Below are positions 1-12,086 of a stretch of 64,000 nucleotides of DNA, one piece after another (position 1 is the first letter of the stretch; every line of letters starts with the position of its first letter). Source of the stretch: Cymbidium sinense (taxonomy: Eukaryota; Streptophyta; Magnoliopsida; Asparagales; Orchidaceae). The stretch covers positions 101,590 through 165,589 of the forward strand of contig JAKCPB010001409.1 of assembly GCA_021442155.1 (NCBI GenBank), in the 5' to 3' direction. The notes under the pieces were generated by a model, which ran no database searches, was not told the DNA's origin, and worked only from the letters and a program-made list of their open reading frames with translations. Both the position numbers and the translations under genes were made by a program.

Positions 1-2667
1 AAGTTATTTTTTTAGTTTATGGTTTTAGGTTTTACTTTAAATATATTTTGGTTTATTTATTTTTTAGGTTTTTTATTTTATTTTATCTAGTTTAGTTTAT
101 TTTATTTCTTTTACATTTTATTTTATTTAGGTTTTATCTTTTAGGTTTTATTTTATTTTTTAATCTATGTTTTTTTTATTTTTATTTGGTTTATTTTTTT
201 ATTTTATTTTATTTTTAGATTTAGATTTGTTTTAAATCAAGTTTTAATTTATTATTTAGGTAGCTTCTTATTTATTTTAAAGTTTTAGTTTTCAGATCTG
301 CAGCAGGGTCTTAGGTTTGGCTAGTGGCTCAGGTAGGTTTAAGGCTATAGGACATTTTGGTTTAGAGAGATCAGGTTTGTGGTTTAGTGAGTGATTGTGG
401 CCTGGGTTAAGTGGGTCAGGGCCTAGTGTGGCTTTTTCAGGTTTAGATTTTGTTTGGGTAGTGGGTGCAGGAGTGGCTCAGTATAGTGGTTTAGTAGTAG
501 TGGTTAGTTTTTTAAATTAAGCAAACCAAGTTATTTATTTATTTATTATTATTTTATTAGATTTTATTTATTTTTTTATTTTATTTATTGGTTTATATTT
601 AATTTTTTTAAGATTTTATTTGTTTATTTTTAGATTTTAGATTTAATTTTAGTTTAGTTTTATTTTTTATTTTTTTTTTATTTATTTAGGTTTTATTTTT
701 TATTTTTTAAGTTTAGGTTTAGGTTTTATTTTATTTTTTTGGTTGAAGTTTTAGGTTTTTTATTTTAGGTTTATTTTAGATTTATTTTTTTTAAGTTTAC
801 ATTTTATTTTTAGTTTTATTTTATTTATTATTCTGTTTGGTTTATGTATAGTTATTTAAGGTTTAGATTTAGGTTTTATTTATTTTAATTTAGTTTATAT
901 TTATTTAGGTTTAGGTTTATCTTATTTTGTTTATTTTTTTAGGTTTATGATTTTACTTTAATTTAAGGTTTTATTTATTTTATTTTATGTTTTTTTTAAT
1001 TTTATTTTAAGTTTAGTTTTTATTTTATTTAGGTTTTTATGTTTAGGTTTATTTTATATTTTTATAGTTTATGTTTTCTTTATTTTATGTTAGTTTGGTT
1101 TCATTTTTATTTTATTTTATTTTAGATTTAGATTTAGGTTTTAAATTAGTTTTTTTAATATTTTATTTAGGTTTTTTTTTTTTTTATTTTATTTTATCTT
1201 ATTTTAAAGTTATTTAGGGATTTTGTGCCTCAGTGGTTGTGGTTTGGCTCAGGGTAGGCTCAGTGGCTCAGTTTGTGGGCCCAGTCTGGCCCAGGCTCAG
1301 TGGTTAGGATTAGTTTTGAGCTCAGTAGGCTCAGGGTTTAGGTCAGTGGTGGCCTGGCTAGCCAGGCCTTGGCTTAAGTCAGGTTAGTTTAGGGCTTTTT
1401 GGGTTTATATTTATTTATTTATTTTGTGGCTCAGTCAGCAAGGATTTTTTTTGGTGTTTAGGTTTTAGGGTTGTATTAGGTTTATTTTAAATTAAGCAAA
1501 CCCATAAGTTTATTTATTTAATTTGGTTTATTTATTTAATTTATTATTAATTTATTTATTTATTTTATTCATTATTTTTATTTATGTTTTATTTTAGATT
1601 AAGTTTTAGGATTTATTTATTTTAGTTTAGTTTTATTTTATTTTTATTTGTTTAGTTTTAATTTTATTTTAAGTTGTTTAGTTTTATTTTATTTTGTTTT
1701 ATGAGGTTTTATTTTAGGTTTTTTTTAGGTTTTATTTTTTTAGTTTAGGTTTACATTTATTTTTTATTTTATTTTATCTTTTATTTTAGTGTTGGTTTTA
1801 TATGCATAGTTTATTTGGTTAGATTTAAGTTTTATTTATTAGTTTAGTTTATATTTATTTAGGTTTAGTTTATTTTATTTTGTTTATTTTAGGTTTAGAT
1901 TATTTTAGTTTATGGTTTAGTTTTATTTTATTTTATTTTAGGTTTTTTTATTTTATTTTAGGTTTTTTATTTTATTTTTATTTTTATGTTTAGGTTTTAT
2001 TTTTTTAGTTTAGTTTAGGTTTTATTTCTTTTATTTTTTTTTTTAATTTTATTTTTATTTTATTTTATTTTATTTTAGATAAGTTTTATTTTATTTTAGT
2101 TTATTTATGTTTTATTTTTTAGTTTAGGTTTTAGTTTATTTTATTTTATTAATCTCATTTTTATTTAAAGTTTTATTTTTTTTAATAGTTTGTATTTTTA
2201 GGTTTTATTTTTAATTTATTTAGATTTTATTTCTGGTTTATTTTTTAGGTTTAGTTTTTTAGTTTTTTTATATTACTAGGTTTATTTTATTTTATTCAAG
2301 TTTAGTTTTATTTTATTTAGGTTATTTATTTTAATTTAGTATTTTATTTATTTTATTTAGTTTATTTTCTTTTAATTTATTTTATTTTAGGTTTTGGTTT
2401 AATTTTTGGTTTTAGTTTATGTATTTATTTTATTTTAATTATAGGTTTATTATTTACTTTATTTTTGGTCTATTTAGTTTAGGTTTAGGTTTTTGTGATT
2501 TAGGGTTAGAGTTATTAAGGATTTGTTTTTTAGGGTAGGGTTTAGGGTTATGGTTTGGGGTTTAGGGTTTAGGTTTTAGAGTGGCTTAGGTTTAGTTTTA
2601 AATTTTATGGTTTGTGGTTTAGGGTTTAGTTGAGGGTTTAGGTTTTATTTAGGTAGGTATATTTTGG
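1..2667. repeat. C-poor telomere-like repeat array, segment 1
   Basis: The + strand is built from TTTAGG, TTTATTTTA and TTTAGTTTA words and has almost no C. At least two internal junctions are visible, at about 514 and 1,486, each reading roughly AAATTAAGCAAACC. Each is preceded by an island richer in G and C (about 290-500 and 1,212-1,480) with TTTAGG, CTCAGG and GGCCTGG words. A third island, at about 2,470-2,660 and closer to canonical TTTAGGG, runs into the first GRP fragment. The spacing suggests units of about 1 kb. No gene is seen; short frames here are low-complexity. Confidence 0.85.
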
Positions 2668-3077
2668 TTTTTTTTTATCATAAGAATTTGATTCAACATT
2701 TCTTCAGATTTCATCAACCAAGTAACACCAAGTTTTCCTTACAAGAGATGACATAAATAAAAATGATCAAGCAAAACCAAAGACACAAGCATAGCTTAGC
2801 AGATCATCAGCTTTATTCTCCCGCTCCCATCGAATGTCCCCACTGAGTAGTGGGATCCACCATCATATCCTATCTCCTCTCGCCACCACCCACCACTATA
2901 ACCACCATCGCTTCTCAGAATCACCATTTCTCACCACCACCTCCATATCCACCAGCACCTTTAGATCCCTCACCGCCACTCTGATAACTGCTGCCTTTCC
3001 CTTTGCCTCCAATGCTACATCTAGACTGAGCTTGGTTTACAGTGATGTTCCTTCCATCAAGGTTTTGCCCATTCTTA
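2668..3077 (-). pseudogene. GRP 3' fragment, copy 1 (glycine-rich RNA-binding protein, retro-copied)
   Basis: Read on the minus strand, this begins inside the last part of an RRM domain (NGQNLDGRNITVNQAQSR) and continues into a glycine-rich tail with GGYGG-type repeats. A 3' UTR follows and ends at a run of nine A (T-run 2,668-2,676 on +). That arrangement is typical of plant GRP7-like RNA-binding proteins, whose RRM is followed by a Gly-rich tail. Most of the RRM and the start codon are absent, so it cannot encode the protein. The RRM end is intact here, making this one of the less decayed copies in its 5' part. The outermost 3' UTR differs from the other copies. The right border (CATTCTTA) passes straight into TTTAGG repeats. 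The terminal A-run suggests a polyadenylated cDNA; no intron test is possible because the fragment could lie in one exon. Confidence 0.8.
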
Positions 3078-6000
3078 ATGTTTAGGTTTAGGTTTAGTTA
3101 TTATGTTTTAGCTTTAAGTTTATTTTAGCTTATTTAGTTACTTTAGTTTAGGGTTTAGGTTTGGTATAGGGTTATTAGGGTTTAGGGTTTAGGTGTGGTG
3201 GGGTTTAGGGTTAGGCTTTTTTAGTTTTAGGGTTTGTGGTCAGTAAGATTTAATTAGGGTCTTTAGGGTAGGGTTTAGGCTCAGGGTTGAGAGGTAGTTT
3301 TGCAGGTGTAAGGTTTAGGGTTTGGTTTTATTTTAAAAAAATTAAGTAGTTTAGTTTATTTTAGTTTATTTTATTTATTTTATTTTTTTTTTATTTTAAT
3401 TTTCATTTTAATTATCTTTTATTTATTTTTTTATTTTATATTTTTTATTAAGTTTTTATTTATTTTATTTTTTATTTTAGGTTTAAGTTTTATTTTAATT
3501 TTTTTTTTAGGTTTTAGGTTTTATTTTATTTATTTTTTTTAGGTTTAGTTTTTTTTAGCTTAGGGTTTAGGTTTTATTTTTATTTATTTTAAGTTTATTT
3601 TAGGCTTTATTTTTTAGGTTTTAGGTTTTATTTTATTTTTTATTTTATTTCTAGGTTTATATTATTTTATTTTTTATGTTTATTTTATTTTACTCAAGTC
3701 TTTTATTATTAGGTTTATTTTATTTTTTTTAGATTAGGTTTTACATCTCATTATTTTAATTTATTTTAATTTTAATTTTATTTTATATTTATTTAAGTTT
3801 AGGTTTTAATTTATTTTAATTTAATTTATTTTATTTATTTTTTTAGTTTAATTTATTTTAATTTTAAGTTATTTTAGTTTTGATTTAGTTTTTTTTATGG
3901 TTTGTGGTTTGGATAGTTTTTGTGGTTTAGGGTTTTAGTTTAGTGTTTATTTAGTGTTTATTTTATGGTTTAGGGTTTTTGGGATTTAGGATTTATGTGG
4001 CTCAGGGTTTAGTTTTTTTTTAGGTTATTATTTGGTGGCTAGTTTAGGATTTTAGGGTTTAGGGTTTTGGGTTTGGTTTAAGGTTTTATTTAGGGTTTTT
4101 TTAGGTTTTAAGGCTCATTTAGAGTTGGTTTAAGGTTTATATTTATTTATATTTTCTTTTTAGTCAATTTTTTTTATTTTACTTAGGTTTATTTTATTTT
4201 ATATTTAGTTTATTTATTATTTTTAATATTTAAGTTTAGGTTTAGTTTTTAACCTTTTTATTTTTTTAGAGTCATATTATGCTGAGGTTTATTTAGTTTA
4301 TTATATTTTTAAGCCTAGGTTTTAGGTATTTTCCTTTTAAGCACATCCCAGTCCAAGTCCAAGTCCATTTTATAACATTTTATTTAGTAGGTTCAGTTAT
4401 TTTTATTATTATAGGTTATTTATTTTAGTTTAAATCTTATTTATGTTATTTTATCTTTTAGGGTTTAGTGGTTTAGGTTTAGGTGTTCAGTTTATATTTA
4501 GGGTTTAGTGTTTTAGCTAGGTTTAGGGTTTTGTATTTTAAGTTAGTCTGGGGTGTGGTAGTGGTATGGTTTTTAGGCCTTGTGCCTGGGCTTCAAGTCT
4601 CTAGTTAGGGCTCAGGGTAAGATTAGGGTTTTAGGACCCAGGGCTGAGCTTTAGGGTTTAGTCTTATTAGGTTTTTGTGTGAAATTAGGGTTTAGAGTTT
4701 AGGATTTACTCTGCTAGTTTTATTTTTATTTTTTATTTTTTAGATTCAAACTAGTATGTTTAGGTTTATTTTATTTTATATTTATTTTAATTTTAACTTA
4801 TTTTTTATTTTGATTTAGGTTTATTTTTATTTTTATTTAGTTTTGTTTATTTATTTTAGCTTTATCTATTTTTGGTTAGGTTTTTAATGTTTATTTATTT
4901 TTTAGGTATAGGATTAGGTTTAGGTTTATGTTTATTTTTTGGTTTAGTTTTATTTTTATTTTATTTTTTAGGATTAGGTTTTATTTTTTTATTTTATATT
5001 TAGGTTTAGGTTTTTATTTAATTTAGGTTTAGTTTTTAGGTTTTATTTTTAGGTTAGTTTAGGTTTATTTTAGTTTATTTTATTTAGTTAGTTTATGTAT
5101 GTTTAAGTTTTATTTTTTTAGTTTAATTTTATTTAGTTTTGGTTTAGTTTAATTTTATTTTAGGTTAAGTTTTTATTATAGGTTTAGGTTTTATTTTTAT
5201 TTATTTTTTTTTTTTTAGGTTTAGGTTTTATTTTTAGTTTTATTTTATATTATTTTAGGTTTATTTTATTTTTATTTTAGTTTAGTTTTTTATTTTCTTT
5301 TTTTCTTAAGTTTATTTTGTTTTCTTAGTTTAGTTTAGGTTTATTTTTTATTTATTTTAATTTATTTAGTTTGGGGTTTAGGTTCAGTTTAGTTTAAGTT
5401 TATTTTAGTTTAGGATTAGGTTTATTTTATTTTCTAAATTTTAGGTTTAGGTTTTTTTAGTTTAGGGTTTAAGATTTATTTTTTATTTAGCTTTAGGTTT
5501 TATTTTTACATTTATTTTTTTGGTTTAGATTTTTATTTAGTTTTTATTTTATTTTATTTTAATTTTATTTTAATTTATTTTAATTTTATTTTATTTTTAT
5601 TCAATGTTTAGTTTTTATTTTATTTGGATTTTTTATTTTTAGCTTTATTTTATTTTTTAGTTTAGTTTAGGTTTTTATTTATTTTATTTTAGTTTAGTTT
5701 TTATTTATTATTTTATTTTATTTTTATGTTTAGGTTTAGGTTTAGGTTTTAGTTTTAGATTTTATTATATTGTATTTTCGTTATTTTATTTTGATTTAGG
5801 CTTCTTTATTTATTTTATTTTTAGGTTTTATTTAGTTTAAGTTTAGATTTAGATTTTTGGGGTTTAGGGTTTAGGGTTTACGGTTTAGGAATTAGGGTTT
5901 AGTGTTTAGGGTTTAGGGTTTAAGGTTTGTGGTATAGGGTTTATTGTTTAGGGTTGTATGTTTTAGGCTTTAGGGTTTATGATTTTAGATTTTAGGGTTA

Positions 6001-7156
6001 GGGTTAGGGTTTTTTTTATTTTCTCTTTAAATTTTTTTGTTTTTTTTATTTTTTAAACTAAGTAAACTTGTAGGTTTATGATTGTTTAGTTCATTTTTAT
6101 TTTGATTTAGGTTTATTTTTATTTTTATTAAGTTTAGCTTATTTACTTTAGGTTTATTTATTTTAGTTTTATTTTTTCATTTTAGTTTTTTTTTTAGGAT
6201 TATGTTTATTTCTTAGTTTAGTTTTATTTTTATTTTATTTTTTTGGTTTAGGTTTTCTTTTTTTAATTTTAGGCTTAGGTTTAGGTTTTTATTTGATTTT
6301 TTTAGCTTTAGGTTTTAAGTTTTCATTTTAGTTTTATTTTTAGATTTTATTTTTCGATTTAGGATTATTTTTATTTTATTTATTTATTTTAGTTTAGGTC
6401 TAGGTTTAGGTTTAGGTTTTATTTATTTTAGTTTATTTTATTTTAATTTAAGTTTAGGTTTATTTTATTTTTATTTTAGGTTTAGTTTTTTTTAGTTTAG
6501 GGTTTAGGTTTTATTTTAGGTTTAGGTTCCATTTATTTAGTTTTGGTTCTGGTTTAGGATTAGTTTATTTTAGGTTTAGGTTTAGGTTTTATTTATTTTA
6601 TTTTAGTTTAGGTTTAAGTTTTTTTACTTATTTAATTTTAGGTTTAGGTTTTTTTTAGTTTAAGGTTTAAATCATATTTTTTATTTATTTTTAAGTTTAT
6701 TATTTAATTTTATTTAGTTTTAAATTTATTTTATTTTAGGTTAATTTTAATTTTATTTTAGGTTTAGTTTTTATTTTATTTTAGTTTTTATATCTTTAGT
6801 ATAGTTTAGGTTTTTATTTATTTTTTTAATTTATTTTTTATTTTTTATTTTCTTTTTAGGTTTAGGCTTAGGTTTAGCTTTTAGTTTATGTTTTCATTTT
6901 ATTTTGGTTTAGATTTTTTTATTTATTTTATTTTTAGGATTTAATTAGTCTAGGTTTAGGTTTTAGCTTTTTAGGATTTAGGGTTAAGGGTTTTTCTTTT
7001 TGGGTTTAGGGTTTAGTGTTTAGCGTTTAGGTTTTAGGGATTATGGTTTAAGGTATAGGGTTTTAGGGTTTAGGGTTTAGGGTTTAGGGTTTCTAGAAGA
7101 TAGGGTTTAGCGTTTAGGGTTTAAGTTTAGGGTTTAGGTTTAGTTTAAAAATTTTG
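3078..7156. repeat. C-poor telomere-like repeat array, segment 2
   Basis: This continues the TTTAGG/TTTATTTT array. Islands closer to TTTAGGG lie at about 3,160-3,330, 3,890-4,130, 4,455-4,710, 5,850-6,010 and 6,960-7,150. Several are followed by a T-rich stretch and an AAACTAAGTAAAC-like junction (for example about 6,050). A short C-containing stretch at about 4,337-4,375, with repeated GTCCAA, stands out from its surroundings. No gene is seen. Confidence 0.8.
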
Positions 7157-7160
7157 GTTT

Positions 7161-7196
7161 AGAGAACAAATCCAGATTTACAACATTTCTTCTTTG
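7161..7196 (-). pseudogene. GRP 3'-UTR remnant a
   Basis: About 36 bases match the outermost 3' UTR seen in full GRP copies (AGAGAACAAATCCAG on +). They are followed directly by T-rich repeat instead of the rest of the fragment. This is too short to have been recognised without the longer copies. Confidence 0.65.
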
Positions 7197-9076
7197 TTTT
7201 AATTTTAGTTTTTTTAATAATTTTTGTTTATTTCAATTTTATTAATGTTTATTTTTATTTATATTTTAGTTTATTTATTTTAGGTTTATTTATTTTAGTC
7301 TAGGTTTTTTATTTTAGTTTAGGTATTTTATTTTAGTTTACTTTTATAGTTAAGGTTTAGGTTTAATTTTATTTTTCAGTTGAGTTTTATTTTTATTTTT
7401 TTTCTTAGGTTTAGGTTTTATTTCTTATTTTATGTTTAGCTTTTGGTTTGATTTTATTTTTTTAGGTTTAGGTTTAGGTTTTTATTTTAGGTTTAATTTT
7501 TTAATTTAGCTTTAGGATTATTTTTAATTTATTTTATTTTATTTATTTTAGGGTTTAAGTTTAGTTTATTTTAGTTTAAGTTTAGGTTTATTTTATGTTG
7601 TTTATTTTATTTTATTTTAGGTTTTGGATTTTTTTTAGTTTATGGTTTAGGTTTTATTTTAGGTTTATTTTTAGGTTTAGGTTTTATTTTTTTATTTAAT
7701 TTTTTAGGTTTATTTTATTTTATTTTACATTTAGTTTTATTTTATTTAAGTTTTTATTCTTAGATTTATTTTATTTTTTAGTTTAGTTTAGATATATATC
7801 TTTTATTTATTTTAATTTGTTTTTTAATTTTTTTAGGTTTTAGGTTTTAGTTTAGGTTTTATTTTATTTTATTTTATTTTATTTATTTTTTTTATTTTAG
7901 TTTTATTTTTATTTAGTTATTTAGTTTGGTATTAGGTTAGTATGGTGTAAGGTTTAGGGTTTTATGGTTTTAGGTCAGGATCTGGGCTTAAGGTTTATGG
8001 TTTAGTTTAGCTTTAGGTTTAGGATTTGTTAGTTTAGGCATAGGGTTTAGGGTTATTTAGGGCCATGTTGTGGTTTAGCTTTAGGGTTTGTTTAGTGTTT
8101 AGTGATCAGGAGAGAGTTTAGGATCAGGAATTAGGGTTTAGAGTTAGGTTTTTTAAATTTTATAATTTTATTTTTTAAATTAAATTAAGTTTATATTTTA
8201 TTTATTTTATTTTGATTTAGGTTTATTTTTATTTTATTTAGTTTATATATTTTAAGTTTATTTATTTAGTTTAGGTTTTATTTTATTTTATTTTTTAGGT
8301 TTAGTTTATGTTTGTTTTTTTATTTATTTTATTTTTATTTTTAGGATTAAGTTTAATTTTATTTTTTAGGTTTAGGTTTTATTTTATTTTTTTAGGTTTG
8401 GTTTAGGATTTTATTTTATGTTTATTTTAAGTTTTATTTTTAGTTTAGGTTTAGGTTTATTTTAGTTTATTTTATTTTATTTAGTTTAGTTTTTAGTTAT
8501 TTATTTTAGTTTAGGTTTGGGTTATTTAATTTTTATGTTAGTTTAGTTTTAGTTTAGGGTTTAGGTTTTATTTTTTTAGGTTTAGGCTTTATTTAGTTTT
8601 AGTTTATTTTATTTTAGGTTTATTTTATTTTATTTTAGGTTTAATTTTATTTTATTTAGGTTTTCTATTTTTTTTAGTTTAGGTTTTTATTTATTTAATT
8701 TTAGTTAAGTTTTAATTTTTTATTTTATTTTCTTTTTTAGGTTTAGGTTTAGATTTATGTTTAGGTTTTATTTTATGCTTTTATTTTAGTTTATTTTTTT
8801 ATTTTGTCTTTGTTTAGATTTTATTTATATATATTTTATTTTTAGGTTTTAATTCGTTTCAGTTTAGGTTTTAAATTTTTAAGGGTTTAGTTTAGGGTTT
8901 AGGGTTAGTTTAGGGTTTAGGCTTTAGGGTTCAGGGTTTAAGGTCTTTTTTGGGTTTAGGGTTTAAGGTTTAGGGTTTTTAGGGTATAGGGTTTAGGGTT
9001 TAGGGTTTAGGGTTTAGGGTTTAGGTTTTAGGTTTAGGGTTCAAGTTTTAGTTTAGGGTTTAGGGATTTTGGTTTC

Positions 9077-9123
9077 TTTTTTTCAATAGAGAACAAATTC
9101 AGATTTACAATATTTCTTCTTTT
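9077..9123 (-). pseudogene. GRP 3'-UTR remnant b
   Basis: A T-run at 9,077-9,083 is followed by AGAGAACAAATTCAG and ATTTCTTCTTTTG on +, as in the full GRP copies. The sequence then breaks off into repeat. The truncation point resembles remnants a and c, so the three probably descend from one truncated copy by tandem duplication. Confidence 0.7.
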
Positions 9124-11109
9124 GTTTAATTAGTTTATTTTATTTATTTTTTAATAATTTTTGTTTATTTTTTTATTATTAATGTTTATTTTTTATTTCT
9201 ATTTAGCTTAGTTTATTTATTTTAGGTTTATCTATTTTAGTCTAGGTTTTTTATTTTAGTTTAGGTATTTTATTTTAGTTTATTTTTTGGTCAAGGTTTA
9301 AGTTTAAGTTTATTTTTCAGCTGAGTTTGATTTTTATTTTATTTTTTAGGTTTAGGTTTTATTTTTTATTTTATGTTTAACTTTAGGTTTAATTTTATTT
9401 ATTTAGGTTAAAGTTTAAGTTTTTACTTTAGGTTTAATTTTTTTAATTTAGGTTTAGGTTTATTTTTTTTATTTATTTTATTTTATTTATTTTAGGGTTT
9501 AAGTTTAGGTTTATTTTATGTTGTTTATTTATTTTATTTTGGTTTTTTAGGTTTAGTTTAGTTTTTATTTTAGGTTTATTTTTAGGTTTTGGTTTTATTT
9601 TGGTTTTATTTAATTCTTTAGTTTTATTTTATTTTTATATTGTGTTTAGTTTTATTTTATTTAAGTTTTTATTCTTTATTTTATTTTAGTTTATTTTAGG
9701 TTTATATTTATTTTATTTTATTTTTTTAATTAGTTTATTTATTTTAGGTTTAGGTATAGGTTTAGTTTAGGTTTTATTTTACTTTAATTATTTTATTTAG
9801 GTTTAGTGTTATTATTTATTTTATAGTTTTATTTAGGTTTGGTTTAGGTTTTAAGGTTTTAGTGTTTAGGGTTTAGTGTTTAGGGTTTTTATGGTTTAGG
9901 GTTTAGGGTTAGGCTTAGGGTTTATGGTTTAGGGTTTAGGTTTTGGTTTAGGATTTAGGGTTAGTTTAGGGGTGGGTTTTAGGCTTTATGTTTAGGGTTT
10001 AGGCTTTAGGGTTTAAAGTTTAGTGTTTTAGGAATTAGGGTTTAGGGTTTATGATTTTAGGGCTTAGTGTTTAGCTTTTAGGGTTCTACAATTAGGGTTT
10101 AGAGTTTAGGGTTTAAGAATAGTTTTAGGGTTTAGGGTTAAGGTTTTTTTTTTATTTTTTTATTTTTTATATTTTTTTAAATTAAGTAAACTGGTATGTT
10201 TATGTTTATTTAGTTTATTTAATTTTTTATTTTGATTTGTATTATTTTATTTGTATTTAGTTTTGTTTATTTATTTTAGTGTAGGTTTTTTATTTTTTAG
10301 GTTTAGGTTTAGGTTTAAGTTTATGTTTATTTTTTAAGTTTGGTTTTATTTTTATTTTATTTTTTAAGATTAGGTTTCATTTTTTTTATTTTAGTTTAGG
10401 TTTTCTTTTTTATTTTTTAGGTTTTGGTCTACATTTTATTTTAAGTTTATTTTTAGGTTTTATTTTTAGTTTAGGTTTAGGTTTATTTTTAGTTTATTTT
10501 ATTTTATTTAGTTTAGTTTTAGGTTTAGATTTAGTTTGTTTTAGGTTTAGGTTTTATTTTATTTAATTTTACGATTTTACTTTTAGGTTTAGTTTTTTAG
10601 TTTAGGGTTTAGGTTTTTTTAGATTTTATTTTAATTTTATGTTAAGTTTTTATTTTATTTAAGTTTCCTATTTTTTAGTTTAGTTTAGGTTTTTATTTAT
10701 TTTATTTTAGTTATGTTTTAATTTTATTTCTTTTAAGGTTTTAGTTTAGGTTTATGTTTAGGTTTTAATTTATGTTTTTATTTTATTTTATTTTTTTATT
10801 TTGTCTTTGTTTATATTTTATTTATCTATTTTATTTTTAGGTTTTAATTAGTTTTGGTTTAGGTTTTAAATTTTTTAGGGTTTAGGGTTAGTTTAGGGTT
10901 TAGGCTTTGGGGTTCAGGGTTTAGGGTCTTTTTTAGTTTAGGATTTAGTGTTTAGGGTTTAAGGTTTAGGGTTTAGGGTTTAGGGTTTAGGGTTTAGGGT
11001 TTTAGGGTTTAGGGTTTTTATGGTTTGAGGTTTAGGGTTTAGGGTTTAGGTTTTAGGTTTAGGGTTCAGGTTTAAGTTTAGGGTTTTGGGTTTTGGGCTT
11101 TTTCTAAAA

Positions 11110-11145
11110 TAGAGAACAAAATCAAATTTACATCATTTCTTATAT
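11110..11145 (-). pseudogene. GRP 3'-UTR remnant c
   Basis: AGAGAACAAAATC and CATTTCTTATATTG on + correspond to the GRP 3'-UTR end. This lies only about 400 bases before a full GRP fragment and shares the same kind of left flank. Confidence 0.65.
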
Positions 11146-11500
11146 TGTTTAATTAGTTTATTTAGTTTATTTTATTTATTTTTTTATATTTTATTTTTAT
11201 TTATGCTTTTTTTTTTGTTTAGTTTAGTTTATTTATTTTAAGTTTATTTATTTTAGTCTATGTATTTTATTTTAGTTTAGGTATTTTATTTTAATTTATT
11301 TTTTTGGTTTAGATTTTAGATTTAGGGTTTTTGGTTTTAAGGTTTAGGGTTTAGGGTTAGTTTTAGGATTTAGGGTTTTGGGTTTGGATTTTTTGTTTAT
11401 TTATTTTTAGGGTTTACGATTTAGGGTTTAGTGTTTAGGGTTTAGGTTTTAGGTTTAGGGTTCAGATTTTAGTTTAGCATTTTGGGTTTTGGGTTTTGGG

Positions 11501-11938
11501 TTTTTTTATAGAGAACAAACTCAGATGGAACATTTCGTTTTCTCAATTTCATCAACCAAGTAATACACCAAGTTTTTTAAGACATAAGCGATGACATAGA
11601 TAAAAAATAAGCACACATAGAGAAAATCAAAAACCCAAGATAACTATAGCCCTTTCTACTGTAAAGACACATTTCCATAAGCAGTAGATCGGATCGGCCG
11701 TGTTTAGTTTCTCCAGTTCCCATCAGAACCACCCCGCCTCTCTCTATCATATCTCTCCCACCTCCATAACCACCATTTCCTCCTACCCACCACTCCATTT
11801 CCACCAGCACCTCAGACTCCCACCACCGTTATGATAATTGCCACCAACTTTTCCTCACGCCACCTCCACCTTTGCCTCCACCCACATCTAAACCGAAGCT
11901 GGATGATGTTCCTACCATCAAAGTTTTGCCCATTCTTA
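11501..11938 (-). pseudogene. GRP 3' fragment, copy 2
   Basis: A T-run (11,501-11,507) is followed by the antisense 3' UTR with its repeated landmarks (CACACCAAGT, GATGACATAGAT). A Gly-rich coding part with GG-codon periodicity follows, and then the RRM end (NGQNFDGRN) up to CATTCTTA. The reading frame is broken after the RRM end, where the usual ITVNQAQSR is garbled by a small deletion. The left flank resembles that of remnants b and c. This is a dead, 5'-truncated cDNA-like copy. Confidence 0.8.
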
Positions 11939-12086
11939 GGGTTTAGGTTTAGGTTTAGGTTTATTAGGTTTTAGGGTTTATTTTTTTTTAATTTATTTAG
12001 TTACTTTAAGATTAGGATTTGAGGTTTAGGTTTGGTTAGGGTTTAGGGTTTAAGGTTTACTATTAGGGTTTAGGGTTATTTATTTA
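11939..12086. repeat. Short telomere-like spacer
   Basis: TTTAGG and TTTAGGG units, with T-rich interruptions, separate GRP copy 2 from the P0 insert. Confidence 0.8.

Larger units (their letters stand above)
7157..11500. repeat. Tandem ~2.0-kb higher-order repeat carrying GRP 3'-UTR remnants
   Basis: Three short remnants of the GRP 3' UTR, beginning AGAGAACAAA, occur at 7,161, 9,088 and 11,110, so their spacing is 1,927 and 2,022 bases. Sequence after each remnant corresponds between copies, for example the TAGTTTAGGTATTTTATTTT stretch at about 7,315, 9,255 and 11,274. Each full interval holds a second T-rich unit starting near an AATTAAG junction (about 8,165 and 10,175). The structure is therefore a two-unit higher-order repeat. 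The longest near-perfect TTTAGGG runs, about five units each, are at 8,992-9,025 and about 10,965-11,000. No gene is seen. Confidence 0.75.

Noticed and set aside
2834..3085. Plus-strand Thr/Ser/His-rich frames over the GRP copies (2,834; 31,603; 38,466)
   Set aside because: These are antisense shadows of glycine codons (ACC, CCA, TCC) and have no independent support.
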